DNA of 64,000 nt from Dermanyssus gallinae. Taxonomy: Eukaryota > Arthropoda > Arachnida > Mesostigmata > Dermanyssidae. The position numbers and the translations under genes were made by a program. Below, piece by piece: positions 25,343-37,095 of this stretch (its first letter is position 1; each line of letters opens with the position of its first letter). The DNA lies in the NCBI GenBank assembly GCA_003439945.1, contig QVRM01000484.1, forward strand, positions 124,001 through 188,000, read 5' to 3'. The notes under the pieces were generated by a model, which was not told the DNA's origin, did no database searches, and was given only the letters and a program-made list of their open reading frames with translations.

Positions 25343-25590
25343 ATGCACATAGCAGAAAATTTAACACTTCAGTCGAGTAGGTATTCAGCACCAATGCATT
25401 GCATCAAGATTAACCACACGCCCCTGGAGCAAAATAGCCACTTTCCCCATTTGGGTGTGATATTGAACCCACGCCTAACCTTCAATGGGCACGTTGAGCA
25501 AGTGCTAGCAAAGGCAGTAGTGGCCGCGGTACTGCTGGGTGAACTTCGCGATATCGACCGTAATACAGCCATGAGTATACTCTAACCAAA
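25343..25590 (+). pseudogene. Non-LTR reverse transcriptase thumb fragment
   Basis: The frame reads CIKINHTPLEQNSHFPHLGVI followed by LNPRLTFNGHVEQVLAKA, the region just after the RT palm, where many Jockey-like elements carry '...F.YLGV.L...L.F..H'. Upstream RT motifs are absent and the frame stops at 25585. It differs from the KNLGVIFD copy at 24105, so it is probably another family or an older copy. Confidence 0.68.
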
Positions 25591-25667
25591 CATCCTTGCA
25601 AGATACTACCTATATGTAATAGCACACGCCCTTACAATAGGCTACCTAAAAATAACGAATCAGGAAA

Positions 25668-25703
<36 letters not shown>

Positions 25704-25904
25704 AATGAGTGTCAACACTTGAATGAGTACTCGAAAAGTGCCTTGAACGGACTTTTTCATAATACTTTATGTCGGACAACCTACCGTTTAGTCATACGGC
25801 CTTACGGCGCAAAACCTCAAATCTAATAGCCATGTAAGCTAATAAACGGTCCAATATCAAATGCATCATGTAATGACTACTGATACTATGGTGAACAAAA
25901 GTTG

Positions 25905-25949
<45 letters not shown>

Positions 25950-26760
25950 CATATAAGATATTAGAAGAACTTGCTACAAAACATGCACAAGTGGATCTGA
26001 CTCGACTTTGCAAAACATCTAGCTGACACTAAATGGTCATGGATTCAAATCCGCCATGGCGGATTTTCAACACAAGGCCGTATAAATTTCACATTTGCGG
26101 CACTGCTTAGCAGGCTTTGAAAATGCAAGGACATTGTAGGTAACTATTGCCACAATAAGACGTTCTTTAAAATCTATATGTTTATGAATTTCAGGTAAGG
26201 ACCGTGCATCACTATGACGGAGATGAGGGTGTAAATCGTTTCGAGCTATACTAGTTCGAGGTATGCTTGGCCATAGAGTTATATTGTCGTCGTGCTGTAG
26301 TGCTACATGGGTATGTATACAGACGTTTTTGGCTGTTTAGCCAGATCGTTGAAGCCGTAATATCCGATTGCCTCTATTATATTATATATACATATATATA
26401 TTACGAGTAGATATTCCTTTACCTTCCATTTTTTTTGGGTGTACCTATCATATGAAACCGCCCTAACGCCAAGGATGCCGGTTATGCCCGATTTTCAAAG
26501 ATCGACATTTAATTATCATGTCGGTCTACATATGCTTTATAACATGCTATCACCATAAGTCGGCCATCGTTTTAGTAATCGACGACAGACTTGAGTGGAT
26601 AATTATCGGGGAAGAGATACAAGTACTGGATGTCAACATTACTTTCGTAATTTGTAGTCATTTCATGTGCACTTGTATCGCTTTATAAAAACGGTTAGGA
26701 GGTAAACCTCCATATACCTATTAACGATACCGAGCTTATTGCTCTATGTTATCTAAAATA
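25591..26760. other. AT-rich non-coding stretch
   Basis: (AT)n tracts at about 25672-25701 and 25905-25948. A segment near 26040-26065 resembles a tRNA T arm (GGATTCAAATCC), but no full tRNA or SINE body could be traced. No gene supported. Confidence 0.5.
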
Positions 26761-26761
26761 A

Positions 26762-26762
<1 letters not shown>

Positions 26763-26854
<92 letters not shown>

Positions 26855-27053
26855 TATTGAGCAATAACAGATCGTGAACAAACAATATGTGGAGTCCTAC
26901 CTCCGAACTGTCTTGAAAAAGGTATACAAATTTATATATATATGTATATATATATATATATATATACGATTGAGCAATAACAGATCGTAAACAAAAAATA
27001 TATAGAGTCCTACCTCCGAACTGTTTTGAAAAAGGTATACAATTTTATATATA
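26763..27053. repeat. (AT)n array with a duplicated unit of about 85 bp
   Basis: A unit at 26856-26940 is repeated at 26969-27053 (offset 113) with six or seven substitutions. (AT)n runs flank and separate the copies, including a tract of about 90 bases at 26763-26852. Confidence 0.9.
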
Positions 27054-27569
27054 TATAGATGAACGTAAAAATAATATGTTGGCAAATGAGTACCGGTTAT
27101 ATATACATTTACCTTTGAAGAATTAAGGTTATTATTGTAGCGGGCTGAGCTTAACAGATTTGGCTTAACATGGTACTATCAAGACTATGATGTGGCTATT
27201 AAACAGGCGCCTTAAAAATCAGATAGACTAGTTCTAGTTTAATATTAGGTACGTCTTAGTCGTCTGTAAGAAACGAAGAATAACTGATGGTGGTGGCCAA
27301 ATATCTGGCCCTAGGAAACCACGTGAGACATCGGTGAAGTTTTTTCTTGTAGAGGTGGAAAATGCTTTACGCACACCATTCGATGTTAATGGAGGGTAGT
27401 GTGGGACTAAACGTCGGGGGAGAGTATAATACTCGATCCAATCTGCGCGCGCTACCAACTAAAAACCACCTCTCCCACCCTCTCCTGGTTCGGAATTGTG
27501 AACCATTACCTTGAGACCAGAAGAGGGGAGTCCCATGCTGCGACCCTCTCCTTAGTCTACGAGTATGTC
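27054..27569. other. Non-coding stretch, nothing recognised
   Basis: Short frames only. Sequence near 27250-27480 could belong to the 3' untranslated part of the minus-strand retroelement whose coding tail follows, but I cannot show it. Confidence 0.4.
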
Positions 27570-27960
27570 CTAAGCAGGAAGTGGGTCCTGCTCGGGAGTG
27601 GACACTAGAGGCCTACTATTAAATCGCGATCTGCGGCGATCCTCCTGGCAAAAATTTTCACGCATAAGCCCGTCTAGGTATAGGATCCCAGCGTGCCAGT
27701 CCGTTGTCGACTTGAGCATGTTGGCCACGATGGTCGTAGCCGGGCTACCTTTGTGGACATAGGAGGAGTCTGTGCGGTAGGTCGCAAGGGCATCGCAGTC
27801 CTCTACGGTGTGCGCCGCGTCATCGGGTGCGCATGTGGTGCAGAAAATGGAAGTATCTGTATTCGCTTTGTCTATGCGGAAAAGGTAGGACTGGAATTGT
27901 CCATGCCCTGTGAGCACTTGCACGGATTGGAGAAAGTACATACATGGGGCTCCTCCTAAG
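27570..27960 (-). pseudogene. Non-LTR retrotransposon C-terminal zinc-finger fragment
   Basis: The minus strand reads FLQSVQVLTGHGQFQSYLFRI, then CTTCAPDDAAHTVEDC. The pattern 'Q.LTGHG.F..YL.RI ... C-X2-C-X6-H-X4-C' is the characteristic carboxy-terminal domain of R1/LOA/Jockey-type ORF2 proteins, where it binds nucleic acid during target-primed reverse transcription. The frame stays open for 123 codons to a stop at 27570. Nothing recognisable lies upstream of 27960 on this strand, so this is a 5'-truncated copy, the usual fate of LINE insertions. Confidence 0.83.
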
Positions 27961-29586
27961 AGTGTCTGATGATCACAATGGCACGAAATGCTATTGTGAT
28001 AAGATAGAGAATATTAATAGCAGCATCTTTGAGGAGAGGCCAATAAAAAAATGGGACAAATACTTTCATTGGTGCTGTGAAGTAGATATCCGCTTGTTTA
28101 CGAAATGGAGTGTAGCTTTGACACTAGGAGTTGTGAGTTCGATCCCGGCATGACATATCAATCCCTTTTCGAAGCGATATTTCTTAAGATTCGTAAACTT
28201 GGAATATGTACATAACACGCGCGCTTAAAACAGATGTATAACTAAAGCTGTTCAATTTGTCGAATTCAACATACGATAAATCACGCCACTTAATTCTATG
28301 ACTAAACTAGGGCGTTTCAACGCCAGTCAGCTGAAACGACAAAAGGAGGACCGCTCAGCCACTTTGCCGGAACTTTCTGTTGGCTTCTAAAGTCTGCAGT
28401 ATACATACTTTTTTTGGAGTTCGTTCTCGTCGTAACTTGCTCTGCGTATTACAACATTATGGTTGCGAATTGTTCGTAAGACTGAAAGCCCGTGTACGCA
28501 GCACCAGAACATTCATTACATTTAATCTTTGATTGTATACATTACACCGTGTTACGTAAACCATATACCTTTATTTCAATTTTCTCATTGAACAAGGTTT
28601 TATTGTTAATATGTACTTAATTGTGTGTACTGAAATATGTATTTATTTGTATTTAAGTACAATAATATTAAACACAATAGTGAGTCAGCATAATACTATT
28701 TTGCCTGGGGGTGTTCAAGTATCTATTCAGGGGTATATATGTTGTTATTATTATTGGTCGCCTGAACGGGCTGTCGTTTTTAGCTGTATTTAATAATTAT
28801 CTTAGTGGACAAGCATATATGACCATCCGCCTCGGCAATGGACATCCTGGACAGGCAGGTGGGGCCGGCGGGAAACTGGCGCAGCGTAGCGACTACCTTG
28901 AACATCGACCAGGACACCGGTCGAGTCATCGCTACCACGTGTTCCCTCTATGCGCCAAAAGCCGGCCGTCGGCACTCGGCACGCTTCTCTTAAGTTCGCA
29001 GACGCCAAATAGCCGACACACGTTGACTGTTCGTCACCGCCACCATTGTTGTTGTTATCGTTGTCGTCGTCGTCGTCGTTGTTGTGGTTGTTGTTGTTGT
29101 TGCTGTTGTTAATTTTGCTCTTGTTTTGGCCCTGCCGTTTAAACGCGCGGACGTCTGCCACGTTTCGACGTAGTTGTTCCCACTGTCGTCGTTCTTAAGA
29201 GAAGGAGCGCCGCCGCGGCAAGACGCGCACGCGAAGTGGGCGAGGACGGGAGAGAAAGCCAGATGAGATTTAATTTCAACAAAACAAAATACATTTTAAG
29301 AAAGCGATCTATGTATATTCAGTAAATTAGATGTAATCATCGCTGAGAACAGAGAGAGAGCGAGACAGAACAAAGAGAATCGTAGAATGTGAGATGTGGA
29401 GATTGATGAGATATAAGAGAGAGGATTATTTGGGTGAGTCAGAGAAGAGAGTAAAGGGAGGGAGAAAGATAAATATTGCGAGAGGAAGAAACTCCAGTTA
29501 TGTGGTGTGTAGCGAAAGTACCGTGGTCTAGCACGTTCCATTTGTTTGCCTTTGGCGCGGACGACAGAAATTAGCGCTTGATAGCA

Positions 29587-29636
<50 letters not shown>

Positions 29637-30160
29637 ACGTGCATTACTGCTACTGCAGGGGGGACGCCGGCAGGTGCGTTTGCATGAACAGGATGATCCA
29701 GTAAACTGAAAGATAGATAGAATAGCAGGAGTGATGGAGGAGCGAATGGCTAGCAGCATTAGTACAATTGCCAAAGGCCGCCGTAGTGAGAGGTGATTCA
29801 ACGCTAGCCGACACAACAACAACAACTTCCGAAGTAGCAGCCACGGCTGCTGCTGCTGCAACAACAACAACAACAGCAATAATGCAATATCCAGAACGGC
29901 CATAACGCTAGCTGCTGTATTGACACGTAACGGCGTGCGCAGCGATACGGGTCAAGTCACAGATTCGCAAGAACCGCTGTGACATCTCACATCACAATCG
30001 GCGCAATCTATGTGCTTCTAACAGTGATTAAGGTGTTCTTGTGTTGTGTAGAGTGTAGTAGTGAGTGACCTTGTTCCTGATCGCTGCGGTGCACTTTGAC
30101 TAGGAGTAACAAGTCCAACCCCCTGGAATCACCAGTGCCGACAGCAACACGGACGACGCA
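27961..30160. other. Non-coding stretch with (GTT)n and (AT)n repeats
   Basis: A tRNA-like T arm (GAGTTCGATCCC) lies near 28131-28142, too isolated to call. A (GTC/GTT)n tract is at 29041-29110, an AG-rich purine stretch at 29340-29490, and an (AT)n tract at 29590-29632. A (CAA)n/(CAG)n run at about 29812-29880 precedes the gene at 30224. The last few hundred bases may hold its promoter and leader. Confidence 0.5.
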
Positions 30161-30223
30161 TTGAAGTCGACGCCAATCTGCCTAGCCAATTCTGCGTCCC
30201 GCGTGCACGCGCCACTAACCAAG

Positions 30224-30589
30224 ATGGAGGCTATGCACAAAAAGCTCGATCAATTGTATCGGTATTTGGCTCTCAACCATCCGAAGGAGCTGGCCTTTTT
30301 CTGTCGTTTTGATACATGGGCCTTGCTTGTGACGATACTGGTCTCATTCGTGGTCATTCCAGGCCTCGTGTTTTCCTACCTTAGACAATTGCGAGCATTC
30401 AACGTTCGGAAATTTAATAATGACAAGGAAGTCAGTTCGTCGTCCATTGGAGCTGAGAGCTCCTCCGTCACGCGGTTGCGCGATCTCTGCGGCGGAACAT
30501 ATCTGAGAGCGGAGATCAGCACACACAAATCACAAATGTCGGAATACTACGTGCGCACTAAGGCTGGCACCTATGTGCCGAAAGCGTAG
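30224..30589 (+). CDS. Small single-pass membrane protein, family unknown
   Basis: A 121-residue frame beginning at ATG 30224, chosen because its context (accaagATGG) is a strong animal initiation context and the frame upstream has no ATG. The N-terminal 30 residues are amphipathic (MHKKLDQLYRYLALNHPKEL). Residues about 31-53 form one hydrophobic span (WALLVTILVSFVVIPGLVFS), followed by basic residues (RQLRAFNVRK), so the C-terminal half should be cytosolic by the positive-inside rule. A serine-rich stretch (residues 71-83) and a hydrophilic tail follow. A poly(A) signal lies 88 bases past the stop. I do not recognise the family. It stands clear of the retroelements and has normal protein composition, so I think it is a real gene. 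Confidence 0.68.
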   Translation: MEAMHKKLDQLYRYLALNHPKELAFFCRFDTWALLVTILVSFVVIPGLVFSYLRQLRAFNVRKFNNDKEVSSSSIGAESSSVTRLRDLCGGTYLRAEISTHKSQMSEYYVRTKAGTYVPKA

Positions 30590-30677
30590 GCGATCAGCAA
30601 TCCAAAGGGGAAACGCTGAAAATTCGGTCAGGAAGAGGTGCTGAACACTCCGGACAGATCTGCAGTCGTAGTCGGTG

Positions 30678-30683
30678 AATAAA
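30678..30683 (+). terminator. Poly(A) signal AATAAA
   Basis: Canonical hexamer 88 bases after the stop of the 30224-30589 frame, on the same strand. Confidence 0.5.
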
Positions 30684-30689
30684 CTACGC

Positions 30690-31032
30690 CGTCCAGAACG
30701 GGCTAAGCCCGGGCACCATTTGGTGGATGCTTACCGAGTCGTACGGCGATTTATGTGACGCGCCCGAAACTAGTCTGCCCGGGGCCATTCCAAAGAAGTC
30801 ATTTATAGAGTGACGACATTGTAGAGCGATATTAGTGTGCAGTTTTTAATATTTCAGCCAAACGCACGGCTGACCGCCATGATCAAATGTGCCGATTCAG
30901 GTGTTGTCTTAGGGAATTACGTTATGACAATGGCTTCAGGTCAGATGAGAGCGCGAGCAAGGTACTTACTGCCTCCCTAACATACATGCAATTTAAAGCT
31001 CCCTTATATATACATATGTTTGTGTGTGCGTG

Positions 31033-31072
<40 letters not shown>

Positions 31073-31453
31073 TTTATATATATAGGAGTTTGTGACATCG
31101 TTCTTTGTTTGTTCGTTTTGTGCAGGGAGGCGTTTTTTTCTGTGATCGTCGATTAAATTGTATTTAACTGAGAGATATTTATATGTCTATGCATGAACAT
31201 ACGTGGATATAAACGATAAATTCCAAACGTCTGTGTTACACGGCAAGGTTGTTTTCACTTGATTTTAAGTGCATGGTCTTCGGAAAGCGTTACGTAGTGC
31301 TAGTTACGTACTATACGCGTTTTATGTCAGTAAGTTGAAAATCGTTCCAGTGGCCAGTTAGGGTGTGGAACTTATCTGGGATATTTTGATGAAGCGAGCT
31401 TGCAAGAGTTGGGTGTCACTTTAAAGCCATATATCTCAAAAAAGTTCTAGAGG
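30690..31453. other. Non-coding stretch with one (AT)n tract
   Basis: (AT)n at about 31035-31067. No gene supported. Confidence 0.55.
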
Positions 31454-31752
31454 TGCACTGAACTATGTGGTCTGGGGGACTAGTGTGCTAGTCAAGGTTG
31501 CCATGTACCGGGGTGTGTGCAGGTTCGATCCTCAATGTTGATCGAATTTTCATTGAGCGGTGCTCATTGAGATTAAATGATAAATCATACACCGCTGACA
31601 GTCAGTGGTCATGCTGCCACAAGGACTGCTAGGGAAACCCTAGATATCTCAACACGCCCGGTTGTCGGTGCATTGAAGATACGCCCCGCGGTGATTCCAA
31701 GCCCGTCGGGGACGGAGGATAGTCTAGAAATAGAAAGGAATGCACCGAACTA
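31454..31752 (+). mobile_element. tRNA-derived SINE, copy 2, with target-site duplication
   Basis: The element spans 31466-31740 and is flanked by a 12-base direct repeat (31454-31465 and 31741-31752, one mismatch), the mark of LINE-mediated insertion. The head carries an A box (GTGGTCTGGGGG) and a B box (GGTTCGATCC). The body aligns with the copies at 10108-10380 and 47722-48015, including the blocks CATGCTGCCACA and AAACCCTAGATATC. The tail is A/G-rich rather than a pure poly(A). Confidence 0.9.
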
Positions 31753-32499
31753 GGCGGAACCGCTTGGTCTATCTGGTTGCATGTACACCACTCTTTAAAA
31801 CAGATCTTAAAAAGCGCTTGAATTACACACTTGCATGTACATCCTGCACACCTTAGAGTAGGAAACTAGGATGAGTGACATTGATATGGAATTTTATCAA
31901 ACCAAGACGCGGACTAGTGACAGATGGCAGAGATCATGGCAACTATACCTACTACACTGCTGGAACCCACCACTTATAAATACACTTATACGGATACATA
32001 TGTTACGCAGTCGAAATGAGAACTAAACGTTTTAGTAACTAGAAATTAATGGCTTTGGAGAGCAAGGTCAATGGAATCGTTGAAAAGTAGACGCGGATAA
32101 TTGGAACGCGAAATGCAGGAGAGCAATCGAATAATGAAACTGTCAATTTCTCACCTCTATTGGTTTGCCTCTGTTGAATCAGCAAAGACGAAATTAATCG
32201 TGAAAATGAAACGTTACTTACCTATTGTCCCTTGCCACGGCAATTGCCCGGTGCTGTGTGAAACAAACGTTATAAATTACGTCCACCAGGCGTTTATACT
32301 ATATACATATATTATAAACGCTACTATATATATATATATCGGTATTTATATACACAGAGTCGTATGTCTATATTCTTAATATATGCATCTACTCTTGCTG
32401 ACGTTAGTTGTGCTTGACGAACCTCATCTATATTCCGCTACGCTGCGAATGTATGTGGTGCTGACTCAACGTTTTCGACCAGAAACAGGCGATTTATGT

Positions 32500-32539
<40 letters not shown>

Positions 32540-35065
32540 TAAATTTTATCACGGGCAGTTTGCAGAGTTGTATCAAAAGAGGACATCTTTTTTATTTTAT
32601 TTCAAATGCATTTGATAAGGCATGCATGGCATTAAGATTTCACTCCATCACAAATTGAAGTGGGCTGCACTTTGTTCGGCCTAGACCATGGAGCTTGATG
32701 AGGTATGAGTAGAACTAATGCGTGTGAACTCGCTTGTTTATAGTTACTGTATTCGTGTAGCCGTTGTGGCCATTTGACCGTTGTCGTCGATTTTATTTTG
32801 TTGTGGGTATTTCTTTGCTGTCGTTGTCTGTGCAAGAATACGAACTGTTTTGGCTGTCGCCTTTTATACCGCTGTATATGGTACGCGCTTTCATTATTAC
32901 CGGTACCACGACCACTACTACTAAGGTCAAAGGTTCAGTTCTCCGATAGGAAATTAACTTGCGATTTCAACCTTCGAGGGAGTCGGCTACGGCGACACGT
33001 CGAAAGGTGTCCTTGATCATATGTTTGCTCCACTAAACCTACTAGGGCGACCCGTCTTGGCGTCTTCGTGCTGATAACCTGTCGATAACAGGGAGCGGTC
33101 AAGAAGGAAGAGAAGCCGGTGTTCCTGGAGAAGCTTTCGCAGTTGTTGTCGTTGGTTCCATTTTACATTTTTGTTGTTGTTACTGTTGTTGTTGTTGCTG
33201 TTTCTGGTATTGCTGCTGCTGCTGTTGTTGTTGTTGTAGTCGGCGGCATCATCATGGGTCACCAGTGTCGACAACCAATGATCCAAGCGGTTGATTCAAA
33301 CGAAACTCAACTCGGAACAGCATGATGATGATGATGATGATGACGACGATGATGATATTGTGTAGCGATAAGAACAGAAAGGGCAGAGTGGAGTGACTAC
33401 AACACGAATAACAGCGCTGGCAACGATCACCGCACTCTCTTGAATTAATATCCCCTTATTGTTGTTAGGAAAGCGAACATTAGTCTTGTAGTAGCATGTA
33501 GTAGTATTCATCACACTATTAATTGCACTTCTGTATAATGCTAAATTCATTTAGTTAGTAGTTCGAGCTATGGCCGGAATAGAAACGTGTTTAGCGTTGT
33601 TAACCATTTGCGCCTGTGCCACGCGTGTCGTTACGATACAATACCACAAATGGAGTGCCTAACGATTTATGCAGCCGTATAATCTGTCAATGCCATCTAC
33701 ATTTGTTGAAACTTTCAATTTCGGATGACATATATCTTGCTTCTTTTTCCTGTCTCATAGATAAGCAAAAGGAAAAGTGTTTCAAGGTTAGAAACGTCGA
33801 GTTTCCTCAGACAACAGGCACTGGCACCGTCGCGAAAACCACCAAGATATCGTCGTAGCCACACGTAGCGCAGCAGGCTGTCTGTTTAACGGACTACTGA
33901 AGAAAACACTCGGCACACTATGCGACTTTCAATTACACTTGCACTCTGTTGTCAATAAACCTACACACCAACAAACACGAACACGCGAACACATCCACAG
34001 GCATACAACGACACATGTGCAAGAGAGGGCCTATGTCTAAGGCAGGTTTCCGCTGTGAAAGCAGTCTCTGTGGCACACAAAAACCTTTTCTGGGGTACAA
34101 CCTCTATCCGCACCGTCATAACTCTCGAATACCTTACTTTTGTCAATGACGGCAACAGCAGCAGCAGCAACAACATTAGCGACAACAGCAATAACAATAT
34201 CATTAACAACAACAACAACAATATTAATAGCAACAACAACAATAACAGTTGCAACAACGACAACAACTCTTACTAGTGGCGGCAAGAATCCTTTGCTCGT
34301 TGGTAGTATCCGCGCAATATCAAGTGGGGTGGCCAATCACTCAATCAGCCATGTTAGTCATCGCCCGTGAGAGACGCGTGAGTGTGCCGCGGACATTTGC
34401 AAGGCTGTCCTGGATCCAAGTCCTAATGGGTCAGACAGATCTAGGCCAATTCTAGGCGGTTCGCGGTGCCAAGACTGGTTTTTCTGGACGATTTGTGTCG
34501 TGGACAACACCCGAGTAGTGATTCAATCCCTGAAATTGCCGTGACGACTCTTGTGACAAACAAAGCACTCAGCACAGAAACAAATCGAGAAAAACAAGCG
34601 ACCAGACAGGGGAAGGGAGAGAGCGCGCTTCACCAAAGCACTCGAGAGAGACTGAACTGCGATCGGCAATAAAGACTTGCGTACCTACCGTATATGTGTA
34701 CCGTTTTTGTGTGTACGTGCATACACATCATCATCCACATATGTGACTCGTAGCTAGTGTAAGTTCATGTACGACTGTGTTGCACAATTGAGCAGAACCT
34801 CGCGACCGTTGCTTCGCCCCATTGCCGAAGCGTCACTTCGAATGACATTAGGTCGGGGCCGCCCAACCGGCCCGAATCTCGCGCTCGCCGCGGATCTACT
34901 GCGACGTGAATGAAGGGGCCAGCCGCCTTAGCATAGAACCTAACATCAAATGAACATCATTGGATGATTGTATAGGAAGACACAGTCTATGGTTTGTTGC
35001 ACCTGCAGCATGTCTAAACTTTATAGGCGGGGGCTGTTGTTGTGGCCGGTTTTTTTGTTCGGCTA
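31753..35065. other. Non-coding stretch with simple repeats
   Basis: (AT)n at about 32503-32536; (GTT)n/(CTG)n at 33169-33240; (ATG)n at 33323-33356; (CAA)n at 34147-34268. The segment 34790-34930 is clearly richer in GC and CpG than its surroundings. Open frames over the repeats are artefacts, and no other protein is supported. Confidence 0.5.
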
Positions 35066-35143
35066 ATGGCACTCACCTTTCTGTTAGCGGCCGCCTTCCT
35101 CTACGAACAACTGGGAAAAAAACAGCACTGTCTACAAAATGAG
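35066..35143 (+). CDS. Candidate first coding exon with signal-anchor-like peptide
   Basis: An ATG at 35066 opens 26 codons whose first half (MALTFLLAAAFLYEQL) is a short hydrophobic segment like a signal peptide or anchor. The frame meets GAG followed by GTAAGT, the ideal 5' splice site, in phase 0. It lies about 140 bases past the CpG-rich patch 34790-34930, which could be a promoter. No downstream exon was identified, and chance cannot be excluded. Confidence 0.33.
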
Positions 35144-35796
35144 GTAAGTTGCAAACGTCTAGACCAGCTACAACGTTTCTGTACGCAACACGATCACAAC
35201 ATAACTGTGACTATAGTCGACCTATTAACACTATTATGATTATTGTCAATATGTATATAGCATTTATTATTATCAGAGCCCCGACCTTGTAGAACCCTCT
35301 AGTGACAAAAAAGAAAACGGCAGGCGCTCTTAAACCGTCAAAAACGAATTACGAACGATTGAGTCTATCTCGGGCGACGTTCGTTCACGCGTTGACACGC
35401 TAAGTCATCGTGTTAGCTTGGACAACATCTTTCGCTGGAAGAAACTGTTTTGACTCCAATCTTTCGTCAAACTGATAAGGTTCAGCGACCAAACGCCTCG
35501 ACTATAGGGCGAAGTGGTCGTCCTTCTCTCAGTTCAGGCTGCCACCACAGGAACGCCAGAACAGCCAATAACTACCATCGTACTGAAAGTGTTTTGGCGA
35601 TATCTATTAATAATCGCGCCTCTCGAACGGACTGGCGAGCCAGGCGTTTGAACAAACGCGCACTGACGATGTTGCGAGGAGCAGCTAGACGACTAATGCG
35701 TTGGCCGGTTCACGACAGTGAAATCTTGCGATTTGTGATAACAAGATAAATAGCAGCACGATAAGGATGCATAGATTTTTCTTAGAAGATAGAAAA

Positions 35797-35858
<62 letters not shown>

Positions 35859-36264
35859 GGTAGTAAATGTCCGTCCTGTGTGGTGTCCAAACGAGATGTT
35901 TTCCTTCCTTTCAAGAGATTCTCCCACACACTCCACAAGACGACGTTTGAATTTCCTCGACATCTGAAAGCAAGTTACGCTTGGCAAGACGGAAAAAATT
36001 TGAAGACGGAAACAATCTTGTAGAGGAGTAAAATCTGCAGCAAGACAACTAGCCTCTAACGATGTAGTCGTGACGGTCGAGATCAGGTGATTGGGGCGTT
36101 GCGAGACAACACCCCCCACCACGCTAACAGAGGCCTTTGCCTTATTTGAGCGGCCGAAAACAAAAACATCCAAAACAATGCATGCCAGGACGTCCCAAAG
36201 TGCTTTACGATAACTCGGAGGAATTCTTCGGAGCTAGTCTTATTTTAATTGGAATTTTCCATTC
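35144..36264. other. Non-coding stretch with a long (AT)n tract
   Basis: An (AT)n tract lies at 35801-35854. The frame at 35450-35749 (99 codons) is open but motif-free. No gene supported. Confidence 0.5.
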
Positions 36265-36720
36265 CAGTTTTGATGCGTGGTTAAATGTGGTGTTAATGAA
36301 GTAATCCACGCCGTCCGCACATATTTGCACTACGCGCACCCATAGCACAAAATGGTCATTAAGCTCGACCATAAGAATGCCTTTAATCCTGTTCGACGCA
36401 ACTTAATACTCCAAATGATACCAAGGCTTACACCTCACCTCTATCAACCACGCCATCGAGCATAAAGCAGGGAGATAAGCCTGTTGGTGACTACAAGCAT
36501 CATAGCAATAGCAAATTGTGTTCCCGCTGGCTTAACATCTTTGCTTAGCTCTGAGGGAGCTACCGGACAACCTCTGTGTCCTGAGATCAGGTCCAGCTGC
36601 TTAGACGATGTGACAGGTTAGCAGGTTCTCCCAGGCTGTATTGTCTGACATCGAATGGAGTTAAGCGTTTTAATGCTACCAAAAGGTCTTATGCTGGATG
36701 TTCATATGGTCACATGCCCC
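36265..36720 (+). pseudogene. Reverse transcriptase fragment of the R2-like family
   Basis: Translation gives VKCGVNEVIHAVRTYLHYAHP, then MVIKLDHKNAFNPVRRNLIL, the RT motif region 'HA.R.Y ... KLD..NAFN..RR' that is typical of R2-like and related non-LTR elements and not of the Jockey type. After a degraded GGDP-like block, the segment at 36598-36612 reads CLDDVT, where the family normally has Y or F before LDD, so the catalytic box carries a substitution. GVKRFNATK follows (compare 'GL.LN..K'). Stops and frameshifts show it is dead. It may be the RT part of the same family as the RLE fragments in this window; that link is inference. Confidence 0.73.
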
Positions 36721-36909
36721 CCATTGCCATAGGGAGTTACACAAAACAAATACCGTTTTTTCTGCTACGAGTCGATTTAATTCAATTTATTCACACTTTA
36801 TCGTGTCATTATACCTAGTTATGTCCTATAAGCTGACATTTGGTGAGCATACACATATGTACATTTAGATTTCTACTTATAAAATACATATGTTCATATA
36901 CCAACATCG

Positions 36910-37095
36910 TCAGGAAGATAAAACGTTTAATTCTGTAAGCTGAGTCAATGACCTAATTTGATTACAATTTCCCACATGATCTCTATCACACACGTTTCGA
37001 CAGTATTTGCAGACACAGGTTTGTTCAGGTTCGTGATAACCTTGCGTCATGCACGTCAAATGATGGAAGCCGTGCACGGCAATCCTGGTGACCAA
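36910..37095 (-). pseudogene. Retrotransposon ORF2 C-terminal zinc-knuckle piece
   Basis: The minus frame contains CKYCRNVCDRDHVGNC, a C-X2-C-X7-H-X3-C arrangement like the carboxy-terminal knuckle of these proteins. It overlaps the end of the preceding RT frame in another register, which implies a frameshift between 37025 and 37095. Confidence 0.7.

Noticed and set aside
28105..28155. tRNA gene suggested by GAGTTCGATCCCGG
   Set aside because: No A box at a proper distance and no cloverleaf; too little for a SINE call.
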